The notes beneath the pieces were generated by a model. That model was given only the letters and a program-made list of their open reading frames with translations. It was not told the origin of the DNA and made no database searches. Below are positions 35,322-44,359 of a DNA stretch of 64,000 bases, in pieces. The DNA is from Longimicrobiales bacterium (GTDB lineage Bacteria > Gemmatimonadota > Gemmatimonadetes > Longimicrobiales > Gaopeijiaceae). The DNA lies in contig OY282361.1 in the NCBI GenBank assembly GCA_958295645.1, positions 1,764,501-1,828,500 on the forward strand, given 5' to 3'. The translations under genes were made by a program, and so were the position numbers. The stretch's first letter is position 1; the number at the start of each line of letters is the position of its first letter.

Positions 35322-35372
35322 CACCCCCGGTGGCCCTCGGACTTCGGTTCAGGGGTTGCCGGGGGTGTTTTT
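35322..35372 (+). terminator. Rho-independent terminator of the 35.1-kb unit
   Basis: Stem CACCCCCGG / CCGGGGGTG (35322-35330 with 35359-35367), extended inward through G-U and C-G pairs to a CTTCGG tetraloop (35342-35347), then five T at 35368-35372. It ends 9 bases before the greA stop codon on the other strand. Confidence 0.85.
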
Positions 35373-35381
35373 CTTGCGAAC

Positions 35382-35864
35382 TTATTCGTCCGCGTTCAGT
35401 TGTTCGGGAAGCGTCGTCAGCTCCGTCACCGCGAGACGGCGTTCGCCGCCGGGAAGCCGCACGGTCACTTCCTCTCCCTTGCGCGCGCCCATGAGTCCCT
35501 TGCCGATCGGCGACGCCATCGAGATGTGGCCGGCCTCCAGGTTCATGTAGTCGCCCGCCACGATCGTGTAGTCGACGACTCTGTTCCGGGTCATGTCGCG
35601 AACGGTGACCTTCGAGCCGAAGCCGACCCGGTCTGCCGGCATGTCGTCCACGTTGATCTTCGACAGATCGGACATGCGGCGCGCCAAGTGTCCGAGCCTG
35701 GCCTGGACGAACTGCTGCCTCTCCAGAGCGGACTTGTACTCCGCGTTCTCGCGCAGGTCCCCGAGTTCCACCGCCTTCTGTATCCGGCGCGGGAGCTCGA
35801 CGTTGAGTTCGCGCGTCAGGACGTCGACTTCGTCGCTGATCTTGGACTTGATTTCGTCGAGCAC
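35382..35864 (-). CDS. greA: Transcription elongation factor GreA
   Basis: 160 residues, normal GreA length. An N-terminal coiled coil carries the tip motif GDLRENAEYKSA with the acidic residues that reach into the RNA polymerase secondary channel and stimulate cleavage of backtracked RNA. The C-terminal FKBP-like domain contains ASPIGKGLMGARKGEEV. The start is GTG 35864; no better start is visible. It converges on the structured unit at 35.1 kb. Confidence 0.93.
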   Translation of the reverse strand: MLDEIKSKISDEVDVLTRELNVELPRRIQKAVELGDLRENAEYKSALERQQFVQARLGHLARRMSDLSKINVDDMPADRVGFGSKVTVRDMTRNRVVDYTIVAGDYMNLEAGHISMASPIGKGLMGARKGEEVTVRLPGGERRLAVTELTTLPEQLNADE

Positions 35865-35941
35865 GAGGCGCGGGTCCGGGGCGGGGCGGCAGGGACTGGG
35901 CCGGAAGGAACGGGGAAGGAAGCTCCGAGGCCGGCGGCCTG

Positions 35942-37135
35942 CTAATCGTCGCCTAGCTCCGGCGCGAAGGCAACCGGCCGGCTGACCAGGGTTCGGCGCG
36001 ACGCTCCGTCCGCCGGCTTCGACTTCGACGGAGGCGGCAGGATTCCCGCACCGGGCAGCAGCCGCCAGACGCTCGCCGCGGTCTCCATCACGGCCTCGGC
36101 GTCCGGCCCCGTCACGTTCACGTGTCCCAGCTTGCGTCCGGGGCGCGGCGTCTTGTCGTAGAGGTGGACGTGAGCGCCGGGCACCGCCGCGAGCACGGGC
36201 AAGTCGGGCATCTCCCCGATCACGTTGAGCATGGCGGTCGGGCCGCGGGCCGCGGGCGGGGCGAGGGCTAGGCCGGTCACCGCGCGGACGTGGTTCTCGA
36301 ACTGGCTGGCGCCCGCGGCGTCGATCGTCCAGTGCCCCGAGTTGTGGACGCGCGGGGCCATCTCGTTGGCCAGCAGGCGTCCCCCCGACTGAAAGAGCTC
36401 GACGGCCAGCACGCCCACGTAGCCGAGCCGGTCCATGATCTTGCCGGCCAGCACCTCCGCCTCGGCCTGCAGGCCGGCAGAGACGTCCGGCGCGGGAGCA
36501 TAGCTGGCTCGCAACAGGCCGTCGCGGTGATGATTCTCGGTCAGCGGATAGAAGACGCGGCTGCCGTCCAAGCCCGCCGCGCCCAGGACGCTCAGCTCGC
36601 GCTCGAAGTCCACGAACGACTCGGCGATCAGCCGCGGACCCAGCGCCTTCACGGCGGCTGCGGCTTCCTCCGGCGAGCGGACCACGGCTTGACCCTTGCC
36701 GTCGTATCCGAACCGTCGCGTCTTCACTACTGCGGGCAGGCCGGTCGCGGCCAGAGCGGCGGCCAGGTCGCCGACGCCGTCCACCGGGCAGGAGCGAGCC
36801 GTGGGGATGCCGAGCTCCTGAAACAGACGCTTCTCGGCGCGCCTGTCCTGGGCCGCGGCCAGAGCGGCGGGAGAAGGATGCACCGGCACCTCCGCCGCCA
36901 GCCGCCGAACCGCCTTGGCGGGCACGGCCTCGAACTCGAACGTGACGACGTCCGCCGCGGCCGCGATGCGGTTCAGGCAGACTGGGTCGTCGTAGGAGCC
37001 GCGCACTACCTCGCCCAGGGAGGCGACCGGCGGGTTCGACGCGGGCTCCAGGAAGAGGAAGCGCCGGCCGAGCGGCCTCCCCGCCAGCGCCAGCATCCGC
37101 GCCAGCTGTCCCCCGCCCAAGACGCCGACCGTCAC
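35942..37135 (-). CDS. purK: N5-carboxyaminoimidazole ribonucleotide synthase PurK
   Basis: 397 residues of the ATP-grasp superfamily. PurK makes N5-CAIR from AIR, bicarbonate and ATP in purine synthesis, the substrate of PurE. Marks: TVGVLGGGQLARMLALAG at the N terminus, VVKTRRFGYDGKGQ (ATP loop), NEMAPRVHNSGHWTIDA and the closing GHVNV block. GTG 37135 is chosen because conserved sequence begins at the next residue; the frame above it runs antisense-like through purE. It starts 19 bp after purE. Confidence 0.95.
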   Translation of the reverse strand: MTVGVLGGGQLARMLALAGRPLGRRFLFLEPASNPPVASLGEVVRGSYDDPVCLNRIAAAADVVTFEFEAVPAKAVRRLAAEVPVHPSPAALAAAQDRRAEKRLFQELGIPTARSCPVDGVGDLAAALAATGLPAVVKTRRFGYDGKGQAVVRSPEEAAAAVKALGPRLIAESFVDFERELSVLGAAGLDGSRVFYPLTENHHRDGLLRASYAPAPDVSAGLQAEAEVLAGKIMDRLGYVGVLAVELFQSGGRLLANEMAPRVHNSGHWTIDAAGASQFENHVRAVTGLALAPPAARGPTAMLNVIGEMPDLPVLAAVPGAHVHLYDKTPRPGRKLGHVNVTGPDAEAVMETAASVWRLLPGAGILPPPSKSKPADGASRRTLVSRPVAFAPELGDD

Positions 37136-37154
37136 CGCCCGCTCGCCGCCCCGC

Positions 37155-37658
37155 TCAGCGCCCGGCGGGCAACCGAGGGTCCGCCCCGGCCAAGACCTCC
37201 TCCGTGCGGGCACGCGCGAAGGCCCGCACCGCCTCGCGCACCTCCGGGTCGCCGCAGCCCAGGATGCGCGCCGCCAGCAAGGCCGCGTTCGTCGCCCCCG
37301 CCGTCCCGATAGCCAGAGCGCCGACCGGCACCCCGCCCGGCATCTGAGCAATCGACAGCAGGGAATCCAGCCCTTGCAGGGCCTTGGACTGCACGGGCAC
37401 GCCCAGCACCGGCAACACCGTCTTCGAAGCGATCATGCCCGGCAGGTGCGCCGCCCCGCCCGCGCCCGCGACGATCACCGCCAAACCGCGCCTCTCGGCC
37501 TGCGCTGCGTACTCGTACAGCAGGTCCGGCGTCCGGTGCGCCGACACGACCCGCACTTCGTAGGGAACCCCCAGCGCGTCCAGCGCGTCGGCGGCGTGCT
37601 CCATCGTCTTCCAGTCGCTGCGGGAGCCCATGACGACTCCCACCAGAGGTCGGCTCAT
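37155..37658 (-). CDS. purE: N5-carboxyaminoimidazole ribonucleotide mutase PurE (class I)
   Basis: 167 residues, normal for class I PurE, which converts N5-CAIR to [24 protein letters not shown] with the catalytic His, [14 protein letters not shown] and [14 protein letters not shown] are all present. The purE-purK order and close spacing give the usual two-step unit. Confidence 0.96.
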   Translation of the reverse strand: MSRPLVGVVMGSRSDWKTMEHAADALDALGVPYEVRVVSAHRTPDLLYEYAAQAERRGLAVIVAGAGGAAHLPGMIASKTVLPVLGVPVQSKALQGLDSLLSIAQMPGGVPVGALAIGTAGATNAALLAARILGCGDPEVREAVRAFARARTEEVLAGADPRLPAGR

Positions 37659-37833
37659 GGCGGCCTGTCGAAGTTGTCGGCGGTTGCGGATCAGCGCGAA
37701 GATTGTGCAGGCTGTCGCCTGCCGCCGGCAAAGTCAAGTACGCCGGACAGGAACAACTGCGCCGGATCGGAGATTCGCCGTGCCTCGCAGACCGGGTCGC
37801 CGTGCCTAGCAGGCCGATGTAGAGGCGTCCGCC

Positions 37834-39105
37834 TTACCGGGCGTCCAGCACGAAGTGCCGCTTCTTGCCGATTCGCGCGACCACGAAGCGGCCGTCCAGC
37901 AAGTCTTCCGTCGTCAACGTCCCGTCGGTCGCCGAGACGCGCTCGCCGTTGACGTAGACGCCCCCGTCGCGAATCAGGCGGCGCGCTTCGCTTCGCGACG
38001 ACGCCATGCCGGCCTCGGCCATCACCACCGCCAGTTCCGCGCCCGGGCCCTCCAGCCGGCTCCGCGCCAGCGCAGTGGACGGCACGTCCGCGAAGACGTC
38101 CTCGATCTCGGCGGACGAGAGCCCCCGGGGACTGCCGCCGAACAGTATGCGCGACGCCCGCAAGGCCGCGTCGAGTCCGTCCGCCCCGTGGACGGTTCGC
38201 GTGACCTCGGCCGCCAAGCGCCTCTGGGCCTCGCGCCGGTGCGGGGCGGTGCGCACGGCCTCGGCCAGGTCGTCCACCTCGTCGCGATCCAGGAGCGTGA
38301 ACAGCTTCAGGTAGCGGACGACGTCGGCGTCCTCCGAATTCAGCCAGAACTGGTAGAAGCGGTACGGCGACGTGCGCTCGGGGTCCAGCCAGACGGTCTC
38401 GGCGGCCTCCGACTTGCCGAACTTCAGGCCGCGGGCGGTGACGAGCAGAGGGAAGACCACCCCGTGGCACTGCGGCCCGCCCATGCGACGAACCAAGTCG
38501 ATGCCAGCGGTGATGTTTCCCCACTGGTCGGAGCCGCCCATCTGGAGCGTGCAGCCGTGGCGCCTGGACAGCTCCAGGAAGTCGTACGCCTGAAGCAGCT
38601 GGTAGCTGAACTCGGTGAAGGAAATGCCGGCCTCCTCGTCCTCCAGCCGACGCTTCACCGACTCCTTGCGCAACATGGCGTTGACGGAGAAGTGCTTGCC
38701 GACGTCGCGCAGGAAGTCCACCAACCCTAGCCCGTCCAGCCAGTCCAGGTTGTTCGCCATCCGCGCCGGATTCGACGCCGCCTCGAAGTCCAGGAACGAG
38801 GCCAGCTGCCTGCGAATGCCCTCCGCGTTCTCCTCCATCGTGAGGCGGTCGAGCAAGGCGCGTTCTCGGGTCTTGCCGGACGGGTCTCCGATGAGCCCGG
38901 TGCCGCCGCCGACGAGCGCGATCGGACAGTGGCCCGCGCGTTGCAGGTGCACGAGGCCCATGATGGGGACGAGCGAGCCCACGTGGAGCGACGACGCGGT
39001 GGGGTCGAAGCCGACGTAGCCGGCCACTTGGCCCACCGACAGGGCCGCGGCCGCGTGCTCGGTGGCGTCCGCGAGCAGGCCGCGCCAGCGAAGTTCCTCG
39101 ATCAT
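37834..39105 (-). CDS. tyrS: Tyrosyl-tRNA synthetase
   Basis: About 423 residues of the bacterial TyrRS type. The class I HIGH-like motif is PTASSLHVGSLVPIM (about residue 38), tyrosine-binding residues are in QLLQAYDFLEL and GGSDQWGNI, the KMSKS-like loop is KFGKSEA, and the C-terminal S4 RNA-binding domain carries SSRSEARRLIRDGGVYVNG. ATG 39105 is preferred to TTG 39114. It follows menE by about 60 bp on the same strand and may be read through from the men operon. Confidence 0.95.
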   Translation of the reverse strand: MIEELRWRGLLADATEHAAAALSVGQVAGYVGFDPTASSLHVGSLVPIMGLVHLQRAGHCPIALVGGGTGLIGDPSGKTRERALLDRLTMEENAEGIRRQLASFLDFEAASNPARMANNLDWLDGLGLVDFLRDVGKHFSVNAMLRKESVKRRLEDEEAGISFTEFSYQLLQAYDFLELSRRHGCTLQMGGSDQWGNITAGIDLVRRMGGPQCHGVVFPLLVTARGLKFGKSEAAETVWLDPERTSPYRFYQFWLNSEDADVVRYLKLFTLLDRDEVDDLAEAVRTAPHRREAQRRLAAEVTRTVHGADGLDAALRASRILFGGSPRGLSSAEIEDVFADVPSTALARSRLEGPGAELAVVMAEAGMASSRSEARRLIRDGGVYVNGERVSATDGTLTTEDLLDGRFVVARIGKKRHFVLDAR

Positions 39106-39165
39106 GGCGTCCAAGCTAACGCCGGGGAGGCCCTTGCTGCCCCGGCCTTCGGCAGGCCCTCGCGA

Positions 39166-40764
39166 CTACGAGCCTGGCCTCGCCTCCCAGGCCAAGCTGG
39201 GAGCAGGCTGGTTGCGCGACGCGGCGGCGGCACGGTCGGCCTTGCCCGTCGGCGTGCGGGGAAGCGAGTCCACGACCTCGATCCGCGACGGGCACTGCGC
39301 CCTGGACAGGCGGGCGCGGCAATGGCGGTACACGTCGGCGGGGCCGACCGCGGCGCCGTCCGCTTCGACGACGGCCGCCACGCGCTGGCCCCATTCCTCG
39401 TCCGGCACGCCGAACACGACCGCCTCCGACACGCCCGTCATGCCTTCGACGACGCGCTCGACTTCGCTCGGCGCCACGTTGACCCCTCCGGTGACGATGA
39501 CATCGTCCGCCCGTCCCTCCACCCAGACATGTCCGTCTGCGTCCAGGCGGCCCACGTCGGGCGTCCGAAACCAACCCTGCGCGTCGACCGGCAACGGCTC
39601 GGGCTCGCCACCGGGCTGGGGAATCAGCACGGAGGCCAGCGTGGGACCCCGAACGGCCAGGACGCCGGTTCCGCCCGGCTCCGCATCCAGCGAGCGCTTG
39701 TCGCGCCGTCCGTCCGCAGTGTTCGCGCACACCTTCGTCTCCAGCCCCTGCAACGGCGGCCCCACCGTCCCCGGCGTCCGCCGAGCCAGATCGGGCGGCG
39801 CCGTGGCCACCTGCGAGGCGGTCTCGGTCATGCCCCAGGTCGGCGCAACCGGCAAGCCCGCTGCCACTGCCCGCTCGAGCAACTTGGGAGACAACGCCGC
39901 GCCGCCGACCAGCACGCAGCGCAGAGCGGGCGGAGGGGCGTCTCCGTCCAATCGGTCCAGGACGCGGCCGAGCATGGCCGGCACGAGGGACAGATGCGTC
40001 ACCTCGCCGGCGAGCGCTGCGCGGGCGACCGCCTCCGCATCGAAGCGCCGCCAGCAACGGAGGGCGCACCGCAAGGCGACCGCGCGCAACACGAGGGCCA
40101 AGCCGCCGACGTGGCCCAGCGAGAGGCAAAGCCCCCAACGGTCCCGGGAGGTCAGCGACAGGCGCTGGGCCGAGGCGACGGCGCTGGCGGCGAACGCGGA
40201 ACGCGCCAGTCCCACGGCCTTCGAGCCGCCCGACGACCCCGAAGTGAGCAACAGGACGTCCACGTCGCGGAGATGCCCGGCGGGGACGGAGCCGACCGCC
40301 TGCCGAACGAAGCGCAAGGCGGGACGGGCCGAGCCGCCGCCGGCCTCGAATCGCCGAGGCGGGCGCACCGGGTGCGAGGCCGGACGCACTGGGCCGTCGC
40401 CGGCCTCGAATCGCTCGGCCGACCGCGTCAACTGCAAGGCCGGCCGCACGAGCCGCAGGGCGCGGTCGAACTCGGCGGGGGCGAGCCGCTCGTGGAGGGG
40501 CGCCGCGACGAGTCCCGCCCTCCACAGGCCGAACAGGGCCGCGATCGAGGCGGAGCTGGGGGGCTCGCGGATCACGCCCACCGAACCCGCGGGGACGGCA
40601 TCGGCCAAGCATCGGTCGGCGACGGCATCGGCGGCCGCGTCCAGCTCGCGCCACGTCCAGCGGCCGTCGTCGCAGTGGAGGGCCAGCCCGTCCGGCCTCT
40701 CCGAGGCGGCTGCACGGAGGTCGTCGCCGGAGGTTGCGGCGGGGCTCGCGTCCGTCCGCGTCAT
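39166..40764 (-). CDS. menE: o-Succinylbenzoate-CoA ligase MenE
   Basis: 532 residues of the ANL adenylating superfamily. The phosphate loop is LLLTSGSSGGSKAVGLA (about residue 172), the A5-A8 region is WGMTETASQ and GWFRTPDVGRLDADGHVWVEGRADDVIVTGG, and the catalytic Lys lies in PRTPTGKADR near the C terminus. Its place as last gene of the menaquinone operon supports MenE among the many possible acyl-CoA ligases. The segment at residues 110-150 contains several near-repeats of a short Arg/Pro-rich stretch (RPASHPVRPPRRFEAGGG type), seen in DNA as repeats around 40330-40450. Confidence 0.85.
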   Translation of the reverse strand: MTRTDASPAATSGDDLRAAASERPDGLALHCDDGRWTWRELDAAADAVADRCLADAVPAGSVGVIREPPSSASIAALFGLWRAGLVAAPLHERLAPAEFDRALRLVRPALQLTRSAERFEAGDGPVRPASHPVRPPRRFEAGGGSARPALRFVRQAVGSVPAGHLRDVDVLLLTSGSSGGSKAVGLARSAFAASAVASAQRLSLTSRDRWGLCLSLGHVGGLALVLRAVALRCALRCWRRFDAEAVARAALAGEVTHLSLVPAMLGRVLDRLDGDAPPPALRCVLVGGAALSPKLLERAVAAGLPVAPTWGMTETASQVATAPPDLARRTPGTVGPPLQGLETKVCANTADGRRDKRSLDAEPGGTGVLAVRGPTLASVLIPQPGGEPEPLPVDAQGWFRTPDVGRLDADGHVWVEGRADDVIVTGGVNVAPSEVERVVEGMTGVSEAVVFGVPDEEWGQRVAAVVEADGAAVGPADVYRHCRARLSRAQCPSRIEVVDSLPRTPTGKADRAAAASRNQPAPSLAWEARPGS

Positions 40765-40779
40765 CCTCCGGCGTCCCCC

Positions 40780-41688
40780 TCAGCGCGTCCCCAAGAGGAA
40801 GCCGGCCGCCACGCCAACGCCGTAGACCGCCACGCCTCGAGCCGTCCGCTCCAGAACGGGGGCCAAGGCGCGCCGGTTCGCCTTCCCTCCCGATCCGAAG
40901 GCGAATCGCAGCACGGCCCGCGCGGCCGGCCCGCACCCCGCCACGCCCGCCAGTCCCAGCAGCGTCCACGCCGACCAGCCCGCCCAAGCCCACCCGGCCA
41001 CCGGCACGGCCGCGGCCAGGCCGAGGCAGGCCACGTACTCCGCCGCGGCCCCGCCGTCCCCCCACCGCACCGCAAGCGTGCGCTTCCCCACCGCCGCGTC
41101 CGTTTCGCGATCTCGCAGATTGTTCGCGACAAGGATGGCCGTGCTGAACGCGCCCAGTCCCACGCCCGCCCAGAGCGCCTCCGCCGACACCGACAGCCCC
41201 TGCACATAGTACGTGCCCGCGACCGCCACCGGCCCGAAGAACACGAAGACGAAGACGTCCCCCAGGCCATGGTACGCCAAGGGATACGGTCCGCCCGTGT
41301 ACGCCACGGCGCAAGCCAGCGACACGGCCCCGACCACGACCACCGGCCAGCCCGCCACCGCCGCCAAGTAGACGCCCACCGCCGTCGCCGTCGCCATCGC
41401 CGCGATCATCCCCCGGCGCACCGACTCCGGCGCCAGCAACCCGGCCTGCGTCGCGCGCACAGGCCCGATCCGCTCCTCCGTGTCTCCCCCCTTCACGAAG
41501 TCGTAGTAGTCGTTGCCCAAGTTGGCCGCGACCTGGATCAGCAGGCCCCCCGCGAGCGCGCCCAGGGCCGGGCCGCGCACAAAGACCCCGCCCGCCACGG
41601 CGATCCCGCTCCCCGCCACGACCGGCGCGGCAGCCGCGGCCAACGTGCGGGGCCGGGCCGCCAGCACCCAGGCGCCCAACCGGCTCAA
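40780..41688 (-). CDS. menA: 1,4-dihydroxy-2-naphthoate polyprenyltransferase MenA
   Basis: 302 residues, UbiA-type membrane prenyltransferase with about eight helices. The two Asp-rich motifs that bind Mg-prenyl diphosphate are NLGNDYYDFVKGGDTEER and NNLRDRETDAAVGKRT. It attaches the isoprenoid tail to DHNA at the membrane, giving demethylmenaquinone. The start codon is TTG 41688, 16 bp after menB. Confidence 0.92.
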   Translation of the reverse strand: MSRLGAWVLAARPRTLAAAAAPVVAGSGIAVAGGVFVRGPALGALAGGLLIQVAANLGNDYYDFVKGGDTEERIGPVRATQAGLLAPESVRRGMIAAMATATAVGVYLAAVAGWPVVVVGAVSLACAVAYTGGPYPLAYHGLGDVFVFVFFGPVAVAGTYYVQGLSVSAEALWAGVGLGAFSTAILVANNLRDRETDAAVGKRTLAVRWGDGGAAAEYVACLGLAAAVPVAGWAWAGWSAWTLLGLAGVAGCGPAARAVLRFAFGSGGKANRRALAPVLERTARGVAVYGVGVAAGFLLGTR

Positions 41689-41704
41689 GACCGCCTCCCG
41701 GCCG

Positions 41705-42544
41705 CTACCACGGCAGCCACGGATACTTGCGAAAGTCCGGCTTGCGCTTCTCCAGGTAGGCGTCGCGGCCCTCCTGCCCCTGTTCGGTCATGTAGAAGAG
41801 GAGCGTCGCGTTGCCGGCCAGCTCCTGGAGGCCCGCCTGCCCGTCCACGTCCGCGTTGAAGGCCGACTTGAGCAGCCGGATCGCCAGCGGGCTGTGCTGC
41901 AGAATGCGCTGCGCCCAGTCGAACCCCTCCTCCTCGATCCGGTCCACCGGGACCACGGCGTTGACCAACCCCATTTTCAGGGCCTCGGCGGCGTCGTACT
42001 GCCGACACAAGTACCAGATCTCGCGCGCCTTCTTCTGGCCGACGATGCGGGCCAAGTACGAGGACCCGAAGCCGCCGTCGAAGCTTCCCACGCGCGGCCC
42101 GGTCTGACCGAAGACGGCGTTGTCCGCCGCGATGGTCAGGTCGCAGACGACGTGCAGCACGTGACCGCCGCCGATCGCGTAGCCCGCCACCAGCGCGATC
42201 ACCGGCTTGGGCATGGAGCGGATCAGCCGTTGCAGGACCAGCACGTTCAGGCGCGGCACCCCGTCGCCGCCGACGTAGCCCGCGTCGCCCCGAACACGCT
42301 GGTCGCCGCCGGAGCAGAAGGCGTACTTCCCATCGGCGCTCGGCCCTTCGCCCGTGAGCAGCACGACTCCGACGGAGGAATCGTCCTGCGCGTCGTGGAA
42401 GGCGTCGAGCAGCTCGAACAGCGTCTCGGGTCGGAAGGCGTTGCGCACCTCCGGGCGGTTGATGGCGATCCGGGCGACGCCGTCGCGCTTCGCGTAGGTG
42501 ATGTCTTCGTAGGTCTTGGCGGTCTGCCACGCGGTTGCGGTCAT
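41705..42544 (-). CDS. menB: 1,4-dihydroxy-2-naphthoyl-CoA synthase MenB
   Basis: 279 residues of the crotonase superfamily. MenB closes the naphthoquinone ring of o-succinylbenzoyl-CoA. [36 protein letters not shown] (oxyanion hole), and [21 protein letters not shown] with the conserved Asp are typical of MenB and separate it from other crotonases, as does the C-terminal [10 protein letters not shown] type ending ([17 protein letters not shown]). Gap to menD is 33 bp. Confidence 0.95.
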   Translation of the reverse strand: MTATAWQTAKTYEDITYAKRDGVARIAINRPEVRNAFRPETLFELLDAFHDAQDDSSVGVVLLTGEGPSADGKYAFCSGGDQRVRGDAGYVGGDGVPRLNVLVLQRLIRSMPKPVIALVAGYAIGGGHVLHVVCDLTIAADNAVFGQTGPRVGSFDGGFGSSYLARIVGQKKAREIWYLCRQYDAAEALKMGLVNAVVPVDRIEEEGFDWAQRILQHSPLAIRLLKSAFNADVDGQAGLQELAGNATLLFYMTEQGQEGRDAYLEKRKPDFRKYPWLPW

Positions 42545-42577
42545 GGACCGGCCTCTCCGAGGTTGGGGGATTGCGGA

Positions 42578-44359
42578 CTAAGGGGAGCGCCGTAGAATCT
42601 CGCCCACCCGCTCGGTCACGCGCTCGCGCACGGCTTCGTGGCGGCGCCGGTTGGTCTCGCGGCATGTCCGGACGCGCAGGATCTCGGCGCCGGGACGGGC
42701 GACGGCGGCTCTCACGGCGCTGGACAGCTCCGCCGGGGTCGTCGCGTCGGCGAAGGGGATGCCGTAGAGCCGGGCCGCGTGCTGAAAGTCGAGTCCATGC
42801 GGCGTGGCAAAACGAGGCGTGAACGCCGGCTCGAACGCTCGAATCGGCAACATGTGAAAGATGCCGCCGCCGTCGTTGTCGATCACCACGAACACGACGT
42901 TGCGGTCGAGGTCGCGCGCCGCCAGGAGCCCGTTGAGGTCGTGGTAGAGCGCCAAGTCGCCCAGAAGGCAGACCACCGGTTCGGCGGCGGCGGCGCAACC
43001 CAGCGCCGAGGAGACGATTCCGTCGATTCCGTTGGCGCCCCGGTTGGCCAGGACGCGAATCCCCCGGGGCGACGGGCGGCCGTAGGCGTCCAGATCGCGC
43101 ACCGGCATCGAGCTGGAGACGAAGAGCGTGGCCCCGGCGGGGAGCGCCTCGAGCACGGCGGCGGCGTAGGCGCCCTCGTTCGCGTCGTCGTCGAGGGCGG
43201 TCTCCACCGCCTCCCAGGCGACGGCCTCGACGGCTTGCCAGCGGCTTGCCCAAGCGGCTTGGCCGGCGTCCTGGCGGAGTCCTGCGTCCCCGTCCGCGCA
43301 GGCGAGACGGCTCAGCGTTTCTCCCGCCGGAGCCCGCACGTAGTCGCCCGCTAGGCGCTGGTGGTCCTTGCGCCGGCTCCCTGCGTCGATCACGACTTGG
43401 CGGGCGGCGGTCCATCGCTCCAGGGTCGTCTCCAGGGCGAAGGACGTGGGCGTGCGTCCGGTGCGGAGAACCAAGTCGGGCGCCAAGCTCTCGACGGCCT
43501 CCGGCAGGCGCAGAAAGTGTTCGTACGCTCCGATCGGGTGCGCCTGCGGCGGCGTTCCGGAGGCGAAGCGCGCGCCCGAGAGGGGGTCGGCGAGAAGGGG
43601 GACGCCCAGCCGCGCCGAGAAGTCCGCCAGCGCGGGCCCTTCCGCGTCGGGATCGTCGGAGGGGCCGGCGACGACGACGGGTCGGCGAGACTCCGCCAGC
43701 CGCCGGGCGACGAGGGCTGCGCCGGCTTTATCGTGACTTGGTCCGCCAACGGTTCGGCTGGACGGCGACCGCGGCCGCGGCCGAGCGACGAGGGCCGCGG
43801 CGCGCCTCCACGAGTCGGGCGACTTCGGCTGCAGCGGCTTGTCGAAGGCGACGTTGAGATGGACGGGTCCGCCGGGCGGCCCGACTGCGGAGGCGGCGGC
43901 GGCGCGGGCGCGTTCGGCGACGGCATCCAGACCCGCCTCCGACGGCACGGGCAGGTCGGCCTCGCAGCGCAGCCGCGGCCCGAAGATGCCGACTTGGTCG
44001 ATGGTCTGGTGCGCGTCGGCGCCGCGAAGCCGGGGCGGACGGTCGGCCGTCAGCAGGATCATCGGCACGTCCGAGAGATCGGCCTCGACCACGGAGGGCA
44101 GCAGGTTCGCGACCGCAGTGCCCGACGTCGTGACGACGGCGGCGGGACGCCCTGCGCGCCGCCCGTATCCCAAGGCGAAGAAGCCGGCCGACCGCTCGTC
44201 CAAGTGAACGCGGACACGGAGCCCGGCCACTCCGGAAAGCGCCAGCACCAGCGGCGCCGACCGGGACCCGGGCGCAACCTCCACTTCCTCCAGCCCGCAC
44301 TCGGCCAGCGCACCCACGATCCTGCGCGCCCAGGCCAAGTTCAGTTCGCCGGCCGTCAC
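42578..44359 (-). CDS. menD: SEPHCHC synthase MenD
   Basis: 593 residues, thiamine-diphosphate enzyme joining isochorismate and 2-oxoglutarate. Motifs: EVEVAPGSRSAPLVLAL, HLDERSAGFFALGYGR with the cofactor Glu, TTSGTAVANLLPSVVEA, RGANGIDGIVSSALG, and the ThDP/Mg motif GDLALYHDLNGLL...IDNDGGGIF. GTG 44359 overlaps the menF stop (GTGA). The frame continues openly far upstream through menF, but that part is Gly/Arg-rich shadow sequence. Confidence 0.94.
   Translation of the reverse strand: MTAGELNLAWARRIVGALAECGLEEVEVAPGSRSAPLVLALSGVAGLRVRVHLDERSAGFFALGYGRRAGRPAAVVTTSGTAVANLLPSVVEADLSDVPMILLTADRPPRLRGADAHQTIDQVGIFGPRLRCEADLPVPSEAGLDAVAERARAAAASAVGPPGGPVHLNVAFDKPLQPKSPDSWRRAAALVARPRPRSPSSRTVGGPSHDKAGAALVARRLAESRRPVVVAGPSDDPDAEGPALADFSARLGVPLLADPLSGARFASGTPPQAHPIGAYEHFLRLPEAVESLAPDLVLRTGRTPTSFALETTLERWTAARQVVIDAGSRRKDHQRLAGDYVRAPAGETLSRLACADGDAGLRQDAGQAAWASRWQAVEAVAWEAVETALDDDANEGAYAAAVLEALPAGATLFVSSSMPVRDLDAYGRPSPRGIRVLANRGANGIDGIVSSALGCAAAAEPVVCLLGDLALYHDLNGLLAARDLDRNVVFVVIDNDGGGIFHMLPIRAFEPAFTPRFATPHGLDFQHAARLYGIPFADATTPAELSSAVRAAVARPGAEILRVRTCRETNRRRHEAVRERVTERVGEILRRSP

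Larger units (their letters stand above)
35081..35372 (+). ncRNA. Compact structured transcription unit of unknown function
   Basis: Between the M50-like gene and convergent greA lies a self-contained unit: the shared upstream element (35081-35152, possible -10 TACATT), hairpin GGCGCTC-GGC-GAGCGCC (35097-35113), a very strong ribosome site (35180-35191), a 20-codon frame (35194-35256), hairpin CGGCGTC-T-GACGCCG over its stop (35247-35261), hairpin GGCGGC-CTTC-GCCGCC (35288-35303) and a long terminator. It matches no RNA I know (tmRNA, RNase P RNA, 6S and SRP RNA were considered). It could be a short-protein mRNA, a leader peptide with attenuator, or a structured RNA. Confidence 0.5.

Noticed and set aside
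35081-35372. tmRNA, RNase P RNA, 6S or SRP RNA
   Set aside because: None of their hallmark sequences (tag peptide end, RNase P core, GGAA-type SRP loop, long 6S bubble) can be found.
35186-35494. A 102-codon frame starting at GTG 35186 in the structured unit
   Set aside because: Its start overlaps the ribosome site itself and the frame runs through the terminator into greA antisense; the TTG 35194 frame has proper spacing.
38929-41859. Plus-strand open frame of about 976 codons
   Set aside because: It lies antisense to tyrS, menE and menA, each with strong family motifs; its own translation is low-complexity.
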